Origin: Gaiellales bacterium
Lineage (GTDB): Bacteria > Actinomycetota > Thermoleophilia > Gaiellales > JAICJC01
Direction: 5' to 3'
DNA: 64,000 nucleotides
NCBI GenBank assembly: GCA_036273515.1
Contig: DASUHM010000062.1
Span: 1 to 64,000, forward strand
Every line of letters starts with the position of its first letter. Within the stretch, counting starts at the first letter, position 1. The notes below the pieces were generated by a model. It saw only the letters and a program-made list of their open reading frames with translations, searched no databases and was not told the DNA's origin. The translations under genes and the position numbers were made by a program. Below are positions 1-9,989 of the stretch, piece after piece.

Positions 1-1263
1 GGACAGCAGCGGCCGGTAGAAGCAGGTGCGGAACCGCTCCAGCGTATGGGCGGCGCCGAGGAAGTGGCCGCCGTGGCCGACCTCCTGGTGGGCGCCGTAG
101 GCCAGGCTGGCCTCGTCGATCTCGAGCGGCGTGAACTCCTCCTGCAGCATCCGCAGCATCTCGATGTCGACGATGAACTTCTCGTAGCAGGCGACGAGGC
201 CCGACTCGAGCCAGCCGGCCGCATGCTCCACGAAGTTCGCCCCCGCGAGGAACGCGGGCAACATGGTGTTCAGGCCCTCGTAGGCGGCCTGCGCGTCGGC
301 AGTCTGGCTGGACGTCAGGAAGCCGCCGCCGGCCCGCCACGGCACGCCCAGCCGGCGCGCGATCTGTCCCGAGCAGAGCAGGCCCATCGCCGACTCCGGG
401 CCGCCGAAGCCGGGGGAGCCCGACTGCATGTCGGTGTGGGAGAGGAACGAGCCGAGCACGACCGGCGCGCCGGGTCGCACGACCTGCGTCAGGGCGAGGC
501 CGGCCAGCGCCTCGGCGGTCTGCTGTACCAGCGACCCGGGCACCGACGCCGGCGACATCGCGCCCATGAGCAGGAACGGGGTGATGATCACGGCCTGGCC
601 GGCGGCCGCGTAGACCACCATCGCCTCGATCATGCGCGTGTCGTAGCGCATGGGCGAGTTGGCGTTGACGACGCCGAACACGCGCACCTGGTCGTCCGCG
701 GCGCCGCCGAACAGCATGTCGGTCATCCGGATCGTGTCGACGGCGGCGCCCTCGGTGATGACGGCGCCCATGTACGGCTTGTCCGTGAGCGTCTGGACGG
801 CGAGCAGCATGTCGAGGTGGCGCGAGTCGAGCGGCCGGTCGCCGGGCTCGCAGCAGAGGCCGCCGGGCGTGTCCAGCTGGTCGTAGGTCTGGCTCAGGCG
901 GCACAGGTTCTCGAAGTCCGCCATCGTCGCCTCGCGCCGATCCTCTCCCTCGCGCACGAACGGCGGGCCCTGGGTGGGGGAGAAGACCATGTGCCGGCCG
1001 CCCAGGTGGACGGTACGCTCGGGGTTCCGGGCGACGAGGTCGAACTCGCTCGGCGTGCTTGCGACGCACTCCATCACCCAGTCGGGATCGAACTTCACCA
1101 CCGACCCCTCGACCGTCTGCCCGGCCGCGCGGAAGCGCTCCAGCGATCCCTCGTGCAGGAACTCGACGCCGATGTCGGAGAGGAGCCGCCGCCAGCCCCG
1201 CTCGAGCACCTCCATCGCGTCCTCGGAGAGGATGTCGTAGCGGGGCATGTCGTTGCGGAACAC
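1..1263 (-). CDS. Trimethylamine methyltransferase (MttB) family protein, partial
   Basis: The reading frame is open for 421 codons and runs off the left edge, so the C-terminus is missing (full MttB proteins are roughly 470-510 residues). MttB-superfamily enzymes move a methyl group from a methylamine or betaine to a corrinoid protein. Recognisable stretches include an N-terminal helix with LSDIGVEFLHEG and the glycine-rich middle part ending MGLLCSGQIARRLGVPW. I checked every codon and found no in-frame TAG where the pyrrolysine of true MttB would lie, so this is probably a non-pyrrolysine member of the glycine-betaine methyltransferase type. The substrate cannot be read from sequence. The GTG start at 1263 lies 2 bases after the kinase stop, so it is probably co-transcribed with that operon. 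Confidence 0.85.
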   Translation of the reverse strand, partial: MFRNDMPRYDILSEDAMEVLERGWRRLLSDIGVEFLHEGSLERFRAAGQTVEGSVVKFDPDWVMECVASTPSEFDLVARNPERTVHLGGRHMVFSPTQGPPFVREGEDRREATMADFENLCRLSQTYDQLDTPGGLCCEPGDRPLDSRHLDMLLAVQTLTDKPYMGAVITEGAAVDTIRMTDMLFGGAADDQVRVFGVVNANSPMRYDTRMIEAMVVYAAAGQAVIITPFLLMGAMSPASVPGSLVQQTAEALAGLALTQVVRPGAPVVLGSFLSHTDMQSGSPGFGGPESAMGLLCSGQIARRLGVPWRAGGGFLTSSQTADAQAAYEGLNTMLPAFLAGANFVEHAAGWLESGLVACYEKFIVDIEMLRMLQEEFTPLEIDEASLAYGAHQEVGHGGHFLGAAHTLERFRTCFYRPLLS

Positions 1264-1265
1264 GG

Positions 1266-2657
1266 CTAGGCCGCCTTCCCGGCCGCGGGGATGCTCACGG
1301 AGAAGACGGTGTCCCCGGGCCGCGACCGCACCGACATCGCCCCGCGGTGGCCGATCACGATCCGGCGGGCGATGTCGAGGCCGAGGCCGGTGCCGTCGCC
1401 GACCTGCTTCGTCGTGAAGAACGGGTCGAAGATGCGCCCCTGCACCTCGGCCGGGATGCCGGGGCCGTCGTCGCCGATCTCGACCACGACGTCGTCGCCG
1501 ACGCTCCGGGTGGTGATCGTGATCGTCCCCTTGCCGTTGCCCTCGATCGCGTCGAGCGCGTTCGTGAGCAGGTTCGTCCACACCTGGTTCAGCTCCGAGC
1601 CGTGCACGGTGACGAGCGGAAGCGAACGGTCGTAGACGCGCTCGACCTTCACCGGCTCGTGCTTGATGCGGTACTTCAGCATGGTCAGGGTGCTGTCGAG
1701 CCCGGCGTGGACGTCGACGTCCTCGACGGCGGCCCGGTCCATGTGCGTGTAATCCTTGATCGCGGCCACGAGCTCCGAGATGCGGGCGGTCGACTCGTGC
1801 AGCTCGCCGACCAGGGTGTGCGCGGTGAGCGACGCGGCCACCCATTCGAGCGCCGGGCCGGTGGCCGGCCCGGCCGCCGACTGCACCTGCTCGAGCCAGT
1901 CCTCGTCGAGGCACGCCCGCGACAGCGGCTCGGCCAGCCGCCAGCCCTCCTGGCCCATGTCGTCCAGGAGCTCGGCCAGGCGGTCTTCGCGGTCGGCCGC
2001 GGCGACGTCGCCCTCGCCTTCGCCGGCCCGCGTCAGCGCCGCCTGCTGGAGCGTCACCAGGCGGGCGGCCTCCTCGCGCTCGACCCCGCTCGAGACGAAG
2101 TGGTGGACGGTGTCCTGGAGCGTGGCCAGCGCCTCGCCGAGCTCGCTGGCGGTGCGGCGGGCGGCCGCGGCCGGGTTGTTCAGCTCGTGGGCGAGCCCCG
2201 CGGAGAGGGTGCCGAGCGCGGCCAGCTTCTCCTGCTGGCGCACGAGCGCGTCGGCGGCCTGGGCGATCGGCGCGATCAGCCGCACCGTCGTCCGCATGGC
2301 GGTCGGCGCGTCGCGCAGGAACGACTTGAAGGTGGGGATGTCCCAGGTCAGCAGGTCGACCTCGGTGACGGCGCGGCCGCTCGCGACCGGCGGGTCGCCG
2401 GTGAGCACGTTCGAGGCGCCGGCGTACGTCGGCCCCTCGCGCTGGCTCAGGATCACGTCGACGCCGTTGATGCAGCGCGACCACTCGATCCGCCCCCTGA
2501 CGACGACGGAGAAGCGCTCGAGCGGCTTGCCCTCGGTGAAGAGCTCGTCGCCGATCGTGAGCCGGTCGGGCACGGCCTTGCCCGCGAAGTCCTCGAGCAG
2601 CGGCCGCTCGACGCCCTCGAACAGGTCGAGCCCCTCCAGCACCTCCACCGTGGTCAT
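1266..2657 (-). CDS. Sensor histidine kinase with N-terminal cyclic-nucleotide-binding domain
   Basis: This is a 463-residue soluble kinase. Residues about 8-125 form a cNMP-binding (Crp-like) beta-roll sensor. A HisKA dimerisation helix with the phospho-acceptor in LAHELNNP (His about 157) follows, then a HATPase_c domain with an N-box (NLLTNALDAI) and G-boxes (DDGPGIP, GTGLGL). No membrane segment is visible, so it senses a cytoplasmic signal or acts as a partner of the upstream receiver fusion. Its ATG shares the ATGA overlap with the upstream gene's TGA, implying translational coupling. The receiver of the upstream gene is the obvious phosphorylation partner, by inference from gene order. 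The physiological signal is unknown. Confidence 0.9.
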   Translation of the reverse strand: MTTVEVLEGLDLFEGVERPLLEDFAGKAVPDRLTIGDELFTEGKPLERFSVVVRGRIEWSRCINGVDVILSQREGPTYAGASNVLTGDPPVASGRAVTEVDLLTWDIPTFKSFLRDAPTAMRTTVRLIAPIAQAADALVRQQEKLAALGTLSAGLAHELNNPAAAARRTASELGEALATLQDTVHHFVSSGVEREEAARLVTLQQAALTRAGEGEGDVAAADREDRLAELLDDMGQEGWRLAEPLSRACLDEDWLEQVQSAAGPATGPALEWVAASLTAHTLVGELHESTARISELVAAIKDYTHMDRAAVEDVDVHAGLDSTLTMLKYRIKHEPVKVERVYDRSLPLVTVHGSELNQVWTNLLTNALDAIEGNGKGTITITTRSVGDDVVVEIGDDGPGIPAEVQGRIFDPFFTTKQVGDGTGLGLDIARRIVIGHRGAMSVRSRPGDTVFSVSIPAAGKAA

Positions 2658-4324
2658 ACGGCCGCTGCCAGGTACTCGTGCACGAAGTGGACGGCCATCG
2701 ATCCCTCGCCGACGGCCGAGGCGACCCGCTTCATCGACTCGCTGCGGACGTCGCCGGCGACGAAGACGCCGGCCATGCTGGTCTCGAGCAGGTAGGGGTC
2801 GCGGTCGAGCCGCCAGCGCGGGCGCACGTCCTCGCGCAGCACCTCGGCGCCGGCCAGGACGAATCCGCGCGGGTCGCGGGCGATGCCGCCGGGCAGCCAG
2901 TCGGTCTGCGGCCGGGCGCCGATGAAGACGAACATCGCGGCCAGGGAGAGGTCGTCCGTCTCGCCGGTCTGCGTGTCGCGGACGGTGATCCGCTCGAGCG
3001 AGGCGTCTCCGTGCGCGGCGGCCACCTCGCCGTGCAGGCGGACGTCGATGTTGGGGGTGGCCTCGATGGTGTCGATCAGGTAGCGCGACATGCTCTTCGC
3101 GAGGCTGGCCCCGCGGTACAGGATCGTCACCCGCTGGGCGTAGCCGGCGAAGTAGATCGCGGCCTGCCCGGCCGAGTTGGCGCCGCCGACCACGACGACA
3201 TGCTCGTCGCGGCACGAGACGCCCTCGCTGCGCGATCCGCCGTAGTAGACGCCGCGGCCGGCCAGCTCGTCGATCCCGGGCGCCTCGAGGCGGCGGTAGT
3301 CGACACCGGTCGAGACGATGATCGCCTTCGCGCCCAGCTGGTCGTGGCCGGCCATCTGCACGAGCCGGGCCGGGCCGCGCTCGTCGATCGCCGTCACCTC
3401 CTGGACGGTCAGGAGCTCGGCGCCGAAGCGCTGCGCCTGCGCCGTCGCCCGCCGGGCCAGGTCGGCCCCGGAGAGGCCGACAGGGAAGCCGAGGTAGTTC
3501 TCGATCCGCGAGCTCTGGCCGGCCTGCCCGCCAGGCGCCTCGCGCTCGATCAGCGCGGTGCGCAGGCCTTCGGAGGCGCCGTAGACCGCCGCGGCGAGGC
3601 CGGCCGGGCCGCCGCCGACGATCACGAGGTCGTAGAACTCGAGCTCGGCCCGTCGGCGTACGCCGGAGCGCTCCGCCAGCTCCGCCACGCTCGGGCCGTG
3701 CAGCACGCCCCCGTCGGGGAAGAGCACGAGCGGCAGCGCGGCCTCGCCGTCGGCCGCGGCGAGCAGCCGCCGGCCCTCGTCGTCGCGCTCGACGTCGAGC
3801 CACCGGTACGGCACCTGGTTCCGGGCCAGGAAGTCGCGGGCGTCGTGCGACTCACGCGACCAGCGGTGGCCGACCACCTGGATGCGGTCGGCGTCGTCCG
3901 GCGCGTCCGCCCGCCAGGCGTCGAGCAGGTCGTCGACGACCGGGTAGAGCTGCTCGTCGGGCGGGTCCCAGGGCTTCAGCAGGTAGTGGTCGAGCGAGAC
4001 GCGGTTGATCGCGTCGATCGCCGCCTGGGTGTCGGCGTAGGCGGTCAGGAGCACGCGCTTCGCCTCGGGGGCGAGCCGCATGGCCTCCTCCAGGAACTCG
4101 ACGCCCGACATCTCCGGCATGCGCTGGTCGGCCAGCAGCAGGGCGACCTTGGCGCCGCGCAGCTTCGACTCGCGCACGGACGTCAGGGCGTCCTCGCCGC
4201 TCTCGGCGCGAAGGACACGGTAGTCGCGCCCATAGCGGCGGCGCAGGTCGCGCTCGACCGCCCGCGCCACCGAGGGCTCGTCGTCGACGGCCAGCAGCAC
4301 CGGCCGCGCCTCCTGGGTGCTCAT
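2654..4324 (-). CDS. Response-regulator receiver / glutaredoxin-like / thioredoxin-reductase-like fusion flavoprotein
   Basis: This 556-residue protein has three parts. Residues 8-135 are a canonical receiver (acidic pair VDDE, phospho-Asp in LLADQRMP about 66, Thr in LLTAY, Lys in LLKPWD about 117). Residues about 147-220 resemble a glutaredoxin/thioredoxin fold, but WSRESHD stands where a CxxC would be. Residues about 230-556 are a thioredoxin-reductase-like module with FAD motif VGGGPAG and NADPH motif VVGGANSAG. The reductase lacks the CxxC pair: GGSRSEGVSC is found at that place. It is therefore probably a phospho-regulated flavoprotein rather than a true thioredoxin reductase. It overlaps by 4 bases with both the zinc-finger gene upstream and the kinase downstream, forming one operon. 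Confidence 0.88.
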   Translation of the reverse strand: MSTQEARPVLLAVDDEPSVARAVERDLRRRYGRDYRVLRAESGEDALTSVRESKLRGAKVALLLADQRMPEMSGVEFLEEAMRLAPEAKRVLLTAYADTQAAIDAINRVSLDHYLLKPWDPPDEQLYPVVDDLLDAWRADAPDDADRIQVVGHRWSRESHDARDFLARNQVPYRWLDVERDDEGRRLLAAADGEAALPLVLFPDGGVLHGPSVAELAERSGVRRRAELEFYDLVIVGGGPAGLAAAVYGASEGLRTALIEREAPGGQAGQSSRIENYLGFPVGLSGADLARRATAQAQRFGAELLTVQEVTAIDERGPARLVQMAGHDQLGAKAIIVSTGVDYRRLEAPGIDELAGRGVYYGGSRSEGVSCRDEHVVVVGGANSAGQAAIYFAGYAQRVTILYRGASLAKSMSRYLIDTIEATPNIDVRLHGEVAAAHGDASLERITVRDTQTGETDDLSLAAMFVFIGARPQTDWLPGGIARDPRGFVLAGAEVLREDVRPRWRLDRDPYLLETSMAGVFVAGDVRSESMKRVASAVGEGSMAVHFVHEYLAAAV

Positions 4325-4614
4325 CCGGCTCCGGCGGCCGGCGGTGACACGCTGAACGCGACCTCGTCCTCGTAGCACCAGAACCAGTCCTCGCCCGGCT
4401 CCGCGGAGCGGATGATCGGGTGGCCGCTGGCGTGCACGTGGGCGGTGGCGTGCCGGTTCGGCGACGAGTCGCAGCAGCCGATGTGGCCGCAGGTGGCGCA
4501 CATCCGCAGATGCAGCCAGCGGCCGCCGATGGCCAGGCAGTCCTCACATCCCGGGATCTCGTCAGGGAGCTCGGTGCGCTCGATCCGATCGGTGTGCGTG
4601 CAGGCCTCGGCCAT
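4321..4614 (-). CDS. UBP-type zinc finger protein
   Basis: This 97-residue protein is a single UBP (ZnF-UBP) domain. The ligand pattern is visible as CEDCLAIGG, MCATCGHIGCCDSS, HATAHVHASGHP and WFWCYED. In eukaryotes this fold binds the ubiquitin C-terminus. In bacteria, stand-alone copies occur beside thioredoxin-reductase-like flavoproteins and their role is not known. The start at 4614 is supported by a strong Shine-Dalgarno sequence (GGAGG, 7 bases upstream). It is the first gene of the operon with the receiver fusion and the kinase, overlapping the next gene by ATGA. A regulatory or adaptor role there is inference. Confidence 0.88.
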   Translation of the reverse strand: MAEACTHTDRIERTELPDEIPGCEDCLAIGGRWLHLRMCATCGHIGCCDSSPNRHATAHVHASGHPIIRSAEPGEDWFWCYEDEVAFSVSPPAAGAG

Positions 4615-4666
4615 CGTTTCCCTCCGTCTTGCCGGAACCGGAGAGGGAAGCCTATCTGCGCAGGTG

Positions 4667-6412
4667 TCAGGCGAGGCGGAAGTGCGCGACGAGCCGCTCG
4701 AGGCTCTGGGCCGTCGCGGCCAGCTGCTGCGACGAGGCGCTGATCTGCTGCACCGCGGCGTTCGTCTGCTCGGCCGACGCGGACACCTGCTCGGTGGCGG
4801 CGGACGACTGCTCGGCGACGACGGCGACCTCGGAGGACGCGTGCGCGATCCGCTCGATGCGGTGCGACATGTCCTCGACGGCGACGCCGATCTGGCCGAA
4901 CGCGACCCGCGTCTCGGCGACGATGGTGGCGCCCTCGTCGCTGCGGGTGGCGCCCTCGGTGACGACGCCGACCGTGCGCTTGGTCTCGACCTGGATCTCG
5001 CCGACGAGCTCGGCGATCTGCTCGGCCGCGCGGCGCGACTCCTCGGCCAGCTTGCGCACCTCCTCGGCGACGACGGCGAAGCCGCGGCCCTGCTCGCCGG
5101 CGCGGGCGGCCTCGATGGCCGCATTCAGCGCCAGCAGGTTGGTCTGGCCGGCGATGGCCGTGATCGTCTCGACGATGCCGCCGATGCGGTCGGACCGGGT
5201 GGCGAGCTCGCCGATGGCCCCGACGACCTCGGCGGAGGACTGCTTGACGACGCCCATGGCGTCGGTGGCCTGCTCGGCGGCGCCGATGCCCTCGTTGGCG
5301 ACGTTGCTGGCCTGCTCGGCGGCGCCGGCGGACTCGGCGGCGAGGTCGCGTGTGGTCTGCACCATGAGCACCTGGCGCTCGGCGCCCGCGGCCACCTCCT
5401 GGACGGCGCGGGTGATGTCGTCGACGGCGCGGCTGGTCTCGCTCGACGTTGCGGTCAGCTCCTGCGAGGCGGCGCTCATCTCGGTCGCGGCGGTCGTGAC
5501 CTGGGAGATGATCGCGCGCAGGGCCTCGAGCATCTCGGCGACGGCGGCGCCGAGCACGTCGCGCTCGGACGCAGGTGCGACGGTCACCGTCAGGTCGCCC
5601 TGGGCGACGCGGGTGACCGAGTCGGCCATCTCCTGGAGGTAGCGCACCATGCGTTGGAACGCGCGGGACGTCTCGCCGATCTCGTCGCGGCTCGTGCTCT
5701 CGACGTCCTGGTCGAGATCGCCCTGGGCGATGCCCTCGGCGGCGCGCAGGATCCGGCGGGTGCCGCCGGCGATGCGGCGGGTGAGGACGACGGCGAGGAC
5801 CGTTGCGACCGCAACCTCGACGAGCGCGAACAGGATGACGGCCCAGCGGACGGTCGTGGCGGTGGAGTCGGCCGAGACAGCGAGGTGCCGTTCGGCCGCC
5901 CGCAGCGAGCTCTGGTAGGTGCTGAGCGTCTCGACGATGACGTCGCTCGCGTCGTCGGCCTCGTTGTTCATCACCGCGATCGCCTGGGCGTGGTGGCCGG
6001 CGGCGAGGAGCCCGAACATCCTGGTGTCGATCGCGTCGGCCTTCGCGACGGCCGCGTCGATCTTGCGCATCGCGGCACGGTCGGAGGGGCTCGTGGCGAG
6101 AGCGTTGAGCTGCTTCAGGTCGGACTCGAAGGTGGCGTGGTCGCGCTGGAAGTCCGCGACGTCCGCCTTGGTGCCGTCGAAGACCGCGCGGGTCTGGGAG
6201 AAGTGCGTGTCGCCGGCGCTGGCGCGGACGTCGTCGACCGCGATCAGGCGCGGGGTCACCGAGCGGTCGATCTGCCGCGACACGGACGTCGTCTGCGAGA
6301 GGCCCCAGCTGGCGAGGCCGCACAGGCCGAGCAGGAGGACGACGACGAGGCCGAAGCTCGCTCCGAGCTTCGAGCCGATCGATCCGGTGAGTCGCGAGAG
6401 GGAGGTGCGCAT
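4667..6412 (-). CDS. Methyl-accepting chemotaxis protein
   Basis: This 581-residue chemoreceptor has an N-terminal membrane helix (about residues 15-40), a roughly 150-residue extracytoplasmic four-helix sensor, a second membrane helix (about 195-215, [13 protein letters not shown]), HAMP segments, and a long coiled-coil signalling domain. The conserved hairpin tip reads [20 protein letters not shown], followed by [10 protein letters not shown]. The ligand is not evident. No che genes lie nearby, so it must couple to a kinase encoded elsewhere. The ATG at 6412 has only a weak ribosome-binding site. It is divergent from the HAD gene, with 63 bases between starts. Confidence 0.93.
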   Translation of the reverse strand: MRTSLSRLTGSIGSKLGASFGLVVVLLLGLCGLASWGLSQTTSVSRQIDRSVTPRLIAVDDVRASAGDTHFSQTRAVFDGTKADVADFQRDHATFESDLKQLNALATSPSDRAAMRKIDAAVAKADAIDTRMFGLLAAGHHAQAIAVMNNEADDASDVIVETLSTYQSSLRAAERHLAVSADSTATTVRWAVILFALVEVAVATVLAVVLTRRIAGGTRRILRAAEGIAQGDLDQDVESTSRDEIGETSRAFQRMVRYLQEMADSVTRVAQGDLTVTVAPASERDVLGAAVAEMLEALRAIISQVTTAATEMSAASQELTATSSETSRAVDDITRAVQEVAAGAERQVLMVQTTRDLAAESAGAAEQASNVANEGIGAAEQATDAMGVVKQSSAEVVGAIGELATRSDRIGGIVETITAIAGQTNLLALNAAIEAARAGEQGRGFAVVAEEVRKLAEESRRAAEQIAELVGEIQVETKRTVGVVTEGATRSDEGATIVAETRVAFGQIGVAVEDMSHRIERIAHASSEVAVVAEQSSAATEQVSASAEQTNAAVQQISASSQQLAATAQSLERLVAHFRLA

Positions 6413-6475
6413 GGCACAGAGGGTGATCGGCAACTGCGGCCGCGGGATTAGCCGCTTCGCATACGCTCGCGGTCG

Positions 6476-7171
6476 ATGCCGACCCGCTCCCGCCAGCATC
6501 TGATCTTCGACGCCGACGACACGCTGTGGGAGAACAACGTCGTCTTCGAGGGTGTGATCGCCGACTTCATCGCCTGGCTCGACCATCCGGGCATGACCGC
6601 CGAGGAGGTGCGGAGCGTGATGGACGGCATCGAGCGCGAGCACGCCGTCCGCTTCGGCTACGGCACGAAGGTGTTCGAGCTGACGCTCGCGGAGACCGTG
6701 CGGCGCCTGCACGACGGGTGCGTGACGGCGGCCGACGCCCAGCAGATCGCGCTCCTTATGGCACGGCTGCGGTGGGACCGGCTCGACATCATCGACGGCG
6801 TCCCCGAGACTTTGACCGAGCTGCGCCGCCGCCACGACCTGCTGCTCCTGACCAAGGGCGACCAGGAGGAGCAGGTGCGAAAGATCGAGCGCTCCGGCCT
6901 GGCAGAGCTCTTCCGGCGCACGCTCGTGACGCCGGAGAAGACCGAGGCCACCTACCGCGGCGTGGTCGCCGACGAGCGGCTGGACGCCCGCAAGACGTGG
7001 ATGATCGGGAACTCGCCGAAATCCGACATCCTGCCGGCGGTGGCCGCCGGCCTGCGCGCCGTGTTCATCGCCCACCCGCACACGTGGCGCCTGGAGGTCA
7101 TCGCCCTGCCGGAGAACGACGCCCGCATTCTGCGGGTGACGAGGTTCCGCGAGCTGGCAACGCTGTTCTAG
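6476..7171 (+). CDS. HAD-superfamily hydrolase
   Basis: This 231-residue protein has the HAD motifs in order: motif I FDADDTLW near the N-terminus (nucleophile and acid Asp), motif II in LLLLTKGD (Thr), motif III Lys in the PEKTEATY region, and a motif IV-like GNSPKSD. It is probably a phosphatase of the YjjG/phosphoglycolate-phosphatase type; the substrate is not evident. A TACGCT hexamer ends 8 bases before the ATG, which would give a transcript with almost no leader. The gene is convergent with ahcY across a perfect inverted repeat. Confidence 0.87.
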   Translation: MPTRSRQHLIFDADDTLWENNVVFEGVIADFIAWLDHPGMTAEEVRSVMDGIEREHAVRFGYGTKVFELTLAETVRRLHDGCVTAADAQQIALLMARLRWDRLDIIDGVPETLTELRRRHDLLLLTKGDQEEQVRKIERSGLAELFRRTLVTPEKTEATYRGVVADERLDARKTWMIGNSPKSDILPAVAAGLRAVFIAHPHTWRLEVIALPENDARILRVTRFRELATLF

Positions 7172-7177
7172 GCGAAG

Positions 7178-7244
7178 GCGGGGTCAGACCCCGAACGGAA
7201 GCGCAACGAAACTGCAACGGCCGCCGTTCGGGGTCTGACCCCGC
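7178..7244. repeat. Perfect inverted repeat with two GGGGTCAGACCCC cores
   Basis: Two 21-base arms (7178-7198 and 7224-7244) are exact inverses separated by 25 bases. Each arm contains the palindromic core GGGGTCAGACCCC plus GAACGG. It fills the whole gap between two convergent genes, so its transcript would fold into a strong hairpin in either direction. It belongs to the dispersed palindrome family seen at six other places in this window. Confidence 0.9.
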
Positions 7245-7249
7245 TTGGC

Positions 7250-8704
<1,455 letters not shown>

Positions 8705-8744
8705 CGCTGCTCCAGGTGGGTCGGGGTTGGGGGCCTGCGGCCGA

Positions 8745-9989
8745 TCACGCCGAGACGGCGGCGGCGGCAGGGGCGCCCAGACCGGCGGCGGCGCGCAGGG
8801 CGTCGGCGCGGTCGGTGCGCTCCCAGGTGAAGTCGGGGTCGTCGCGGCCGAAGTGGCCGTATGCGGCGGTCTTCTGGTAGATGGGGCGGTGCAGGGCGAG
8901 CTCCTCGCGGAACGCGCCGGGGCGCAGGTCGAAGTGCTCGGCGACGAGCTCGGCGATGCGGCCGCGGCCGATCCGCTCGGTGCCGAACGTCTCCACCATG
9001 ACCGACACCGGGTGGGCGACGCCGATCGCGTAGGCGACCTGCACCTCGGCCCGGTCGGCGAGCCCGGCCGCCACGATGTTCTTGGCCACCCAGCGGGCGG
9101 CGTAGGCGGCCGAGCGGTCGACCTTGGACGGGTCCTTGCCGCTGAACGCGCCGCCGCCGTGGCGGGCCATGCCGCCGTAGGTGTCGACGATGATCTTGCG
9201 CCCGGTCAGGCCGCAGTCGCCCATCGGCCCGCCGATGACGAACCGCCCGGTCGGGTTGACCATGAAGTTCGCGTGCAGCCGGCCCTCGTCGTAGAGCTCG
9301 GCCGGCAGCACGGGGGCGACGACGTGCTCCCACAGGTCGGGCTTGATCTGCGTCTCGGCGTCGATACCGTCGGCGTGCTGGGTCGAGATCAGGAGCTTCT
9401 CGACGGCGACCGGCCGGCCGTCGCGGTAGCGCACCGTGACCTGGGTCTTGCCGTCGGGGCGCAGGTAGGGCACCTCGCCCGAGCGGCGCACCTCGGCCAG
9501 CCGCCGGGCGACCTGGTGGGCGAGCGAGATCGGCAGCGGCATCAGCTCGGGCGTCTCGCGGGTCGCGTAGCCGAACATCATGCCCTGGTCGCCGGCGCCG
9601 GCCAGATCGAGCGCGTCCTGGTCGTTCGCGTCCGTGCGCACCTCGTAGGCGCGGTCGACGCCCTGGGCGATGTCGGGCGACTGGCGGTCGAGCGCGTTGA
9701 TCACCGAGCACGTGTTGCAGTCGAAGCCGTAGAGGGCGTTGTCGTAGCCGATCCGGCGCACCGTCTCGCGGGCGATCTCATGCACGTCGACGTGGGCGGT
9801 CGTCGAGATCTCCCCGGACACGACCACGAGGCCGGTGTTCACGAGCGTCTCGCAGGCGACGCGGCCGTACGGGTCGTCCGCCAGAACCGCGTCGAGGACG
9901 CCGTCGGAGATCTGGTCGGCGATCTTGTCGGGGTGACCCTCGGTCACCGACTCTGACGTGAAGAGATATTCGTTGTCGGCTGCGGTCAT
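8745..9989 (-). CDS. metK: S-adenosylmethionine synthetase
   Basis: This 414-residue enzyme makes S-adenosylmethionine from methionine and ATP. Signature motifs are present: SVTEGHPDK near the N-terminus, [12 protein letters not shown] in the middle, and the P-loop-like [16 protein letters not shown]. The length is typical. Its ATG overlaps the upstream methyltransferase stop (ATGA), so translation is coupled to the enzyme that regenerates its substrate methionine. No SAM riboswitch is seen ahead of the operon. Confidence 0.98.
   Translation of the reverse strand: MTAADNEYLFTSESVTEGHPDKIADQISDGVLDAVLADDPYGRVACETLVNTGLVVVSGEISTTAHVDVHEIARETVRRIGYDNALYGFDCNTCSVINALDRQSPDIAQGVDRAYEVRTDANDQDALDLAGAGDQGMMFGYATRETPELMPLPISLAHQVARRLAEVRRSGEVPYLRPDGKTQVTVRYRDGRPVAVEKLLISTQHADGIDAETQIKPDLWEHVVAPVLPAELYDEGRLHANFMVNPTGRFVIGGPMGDCGLTGRKIIVDTYGGMARHGGGAFSGKDPSKVDRSAAYAARWVAKNIVAAGLADRAEVQVAYAIGVAHPVSVMVETFGTERIGRGRIAELVAEHFDLRPGAFREELALHRPIYQKTAAYGHFGRDDPDFTWERTDRADALRAAAGLGAPAAAAVSA

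Noticed and set aside
1-1263. Pyrrolysine in the MttB-family protein
   Set aside because: Codon-by-codon reading of the visible 421 codons shows no in-frame TAG; it looks like a non-pyrrolysine member.
46-1269. Long open frame on the plus strand opposite the methyltransferase
   Set aside because: Its translation is low-complexity Arg/Ala/Gly/His-rich with no recognisable motif, the usual antisense artefact of very high-GC genes; many similar frames elsewhere were dismissed for the same reason.
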